This document shows, piece after piece, positions 62,734-64,000 of a DNA stretch of 64,000 nt. Under the pieces are notes generated by a model. That model searched no databases. It was not told where the DNA came from and worked only from the letters and a program-made list of their open reading frames with translations. Each line of letters begins with the position of its first letter. The stretch's first letter is position 1. The position numbers were made by a program, and so were the translations under genes. Source of the DNA: Bilophila wadsworthia ATCC 49260 (lineage in GTDB: Bacteria; Desulfobacterota; Desulfovibrionia; Desulfovibrionales; Desulfovibrionaceae); NCBI RefSeq assembly GCF_000701705.1, contig NZ_JNJP01000006.1:1-64000 (forward strand), in the 5' to 3' direction.

Positions 62734-62746
62734 TTGGTAAGACCAA
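62734..62746. promoter_or_regulatory. Operator of the FadR-type regulator, TTGGT-AAG-ACCAA
   Basis: A perfect 5-bp inverted repeat with 3-base spacer, 20 bp upstream of the regulator start codon. The TNGTNNNACNA consensus of FadR-subfamily regulators is fully met, so autoregulation is likely. Confidence 0.75.
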
Positions 62747-63096
62747 AATGTCCGATTGTTCTTTTCCTGTCAACCATTTTGAAAGTGTCAAACCAATGTG
62801 TTTATGTATAAAGTATATATAAACAATATGTTATTGATAATAAAGTGTGGGTATATTTTTCTGCTTTGTAGAACAGTCGGCACAGTGGAAGGAAAAGGGC
62901 TTCTTGGTGGCTTGCAAAGATAAGGCCAAAATACAGCTGATTGGTTGGGTGACTCAAAAAGTGAATTCAATTGGTATGATTTTATGTAATACTTTACGAA
63001 CAATGAGTATATTGCAAAAGACAGAAGAAGGGAGCGTGATGCCGTGACGTGTTTTTTTGTTGTGACGATGTAAGATGGTATAAATTGGTTTGATAG

Positions 63097-63110
63097 TATT
63101 GTGCACAATA
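63097..63110. promoter_or_regulatory. 14-bp perfect palindrome
   Basis: TATTGTGCACAATA, about 290 bp upstream of the polyphosphate gene. No regulator is assigned. Confidence 0.35.
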
Positions 63111-63398
63111 TTTTCACTGGGATAGTATGCTTAGTTGGATAGTTTTATGAACTGATGTGAGGTGCTTTCCGGCTTTTGAACCTCTTCAAAAAGACATTAC
63201 CCTGCGATTACAGACCGTTCGTCCTGTGTGACTGGCTTTGCTTATGGCCAAAAGGTCTCAGCTGGAGCCGCGCCTTTTCTTGAAGGGATGAGCTTGCGTT
63301 CATGTGGGCGGGCGCGTAATCTCCTCAAACAATAGTCTATTGATACCTTGCTATAGCCCTTCCCGTTGGGAGGAAGCCGTAGAGGAAAGGAGTGCTCC

Positions 63399-64000
63399 AT
63401 GTTTGAGTCTGCGGCATTGGGCCGGAGTTATCCGGCAAAGGAATATGCAGCTCTTGAAAACGACCTGCGCATGAAGCTGTTCAAGGCGCAGGGGACCTGC
63501 ATTGAGCACAAACTTCCCGTCTTGATTACCATAGCCGGGGTGGACGGTTCCGGGCGCGGCGCCGTCGCCAATATGCTTTCCGAGTGGATGGACGCCAAGA
63601 CGATCCGAAATCATGTCTTCTGGATGCAGACGGATGAGGAGCGAACCCGCCCTGAAGCATGGCAGTTTTGGAACAAACTGCCTGCCGGAGGCGAAATCGG
63701 GGTCTTCTTGGGTGGTTGGTATGGTGGCACCATCAGGCGTTTTTGTTGCGGAGATATCGGCGAGAGGGAGTTCAATGCGTCGATGGAACGCTGGAGGAGG
63801 CTTGAGCATACGTTGGCGTCATCCGGGACTGTCATCGTCAAGCTCTGGCTTCATCTCGGTAAGAAGGTCCAGAAGGCCCGTTTGAAAGATCGCCTGAAGC
63901 ATCAGGAGATCCACCACTTCACCCCTTATGACAAGAAGAGTGCCGAGAACTATGACGGCCTTGTGAGCGCGGCAGCCAAGGCCATTACTCTGACGGACAG
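63399..64000 (+). CDS. pap: Polyphosphate:AMP phosphotransferase (PPK2 class II), partial
   Basis: First about 200 residues, cut by the window end. FESAALGRSYPAKEYAALEN and VLITIAGVDGSGRGAVANML with SEWMDAKTIRNHVFW are those of the N-terminal, degenerate PPK2 domain of Pap proteins (the Walker A-like GVDGSGRG lacks the usual Lys). The catalytic second half lies beyond the window. AAAGGAG sits 6 bases before ATG. The enzyme phosphorylates AMP to ADP using polyphosphate. Confidence 0.85.
   Translation, partial: MFESAALGRSYPAKEYAALENDLRMKLFKAQGTCIEHKLPVLITIAGVDGSGRGAVANMLSEWMDAKTIRNHVFWMQTDEERTRPEAWQFWNKLPAGGEIGVFLGGWYGGTIRRFCCGDIGEREFNASMERWRRLEHTLASSGTVIVKLWLHLGKKVQKARLKDRLKHQEIHHFTPYDKKSAENYDGLVSAAAKAITLTD

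Larger units (their letters stand above)
62715..63398. other. 684-bp intergenic region
   Basis: Contains the FadR operator (62734), an AT-rich stretch, and the 14-bp palindrome TATTGTGCACAATA at 63097-63110. A 66-codon frame at 62847-63047 is not convincing. Nothing else supported. Confidence 0.5.

Overview
The window looks like a chromosomal segment of a urease-positive member of the Desulfovibrionaceae, with Bilophila the closest match I can suggest. The reasons are GC content near 57-60% in the core genes, an ApUT/dvUT-type urea transporter beside a full urease operon, a very large sigma-54 activator, a TonB/CobN metal or tetrapyrrole locus, and a tripartite tricarboxylate transporter. The genus is inferred from gene content only; there is no rRNA or other marker in the window.

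About 0-17.7 kb is a decaying prophage region. The left part holds a truncated DNA primase, an RNA polymerase alpha-CTD-like fragment, a Com-like zinc-finger gene overlapping a frameshifted DNA methyltransferase, and three copies of a GTGTC-N6-GACAC operator-like palindrome. On the minus strand there is a frameshifted capsid-like gene, and a contractile-tail spike module of about eight overlapping genes (gp53-like, hub-like, gp5-like OB protein, PAAR tip). Between these two blocks, on the plus strand and with lower GC, sits a Hachiman anti-phage system (hamA and hamB) preceded by three perfect 36-bp tandem repeats. A 21-bp perfect inverted repeat lies in the two divergent intergenic regions at 5.07 and 14.9 kb. 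Further right are a frameshifted BrnT toxin with intact BrnA antitoxin, a 50-bp perfect palindrome, an AT-rich gene with the catalytic layout of exotoxin-A-type ADP-ribosyltransferases, a terminase remnant and a broken restriction-endonuclease gene.

17.7-24.5 kb is a catabolic unit: an amidohydrolase with a recognisable -24/-12 (sigma-54) promoter, an MFS transporter and a 1036-residue sigma-54 activator. 24.5-27 kb is another scrapyard with a CII-like phage regulator, a tail-fibre fragment and a response-regulator fragment.

27-42.4 kb is a two-operon locus for energised uptake and handling of a metal chelate or tetrapyrrole. Leftward run an ABC-2 type exporter pair, tonB, exbB and exbD, all overlapping. 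Rightward run a FecCD permease, FecE ATPase, TonB-dependent receptor, CobN-family chelatase subunit, ChlI-like and ChlD-like AAA+ subunits and a periplasmic binding protein. Cobalt chelation and heme dechelation are both possible roles. Next come two lipoproteins, one FlgO-like.

44.2-53.2 kb is a leftward nitrogen cluster: ureA, ureB, ureC, ureE, ureF, ureG, ureD, a urea channel, an Amt ammonium channel and two tandem crcB fluoride channels. The AT-rich region upstream of ureA carries candidate NikR-type sites, which fits a nickel enzyme. Then follow an MFS transporter and an orphan sugar-type binding lipoprotein.

56.4-62.7 kb is a leftward transport/catabolism cluster: a FadR-type regulator with a TTGGT-N3-ACCAA operator, TctB, TctA, an M20 (carboxypeptidase G2-like) peptidase, a TctC binding protein and a NMT1/TauA-type binding protein. 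The window ends inside a polyphosphate:AMP phosphotransferase-like gene.
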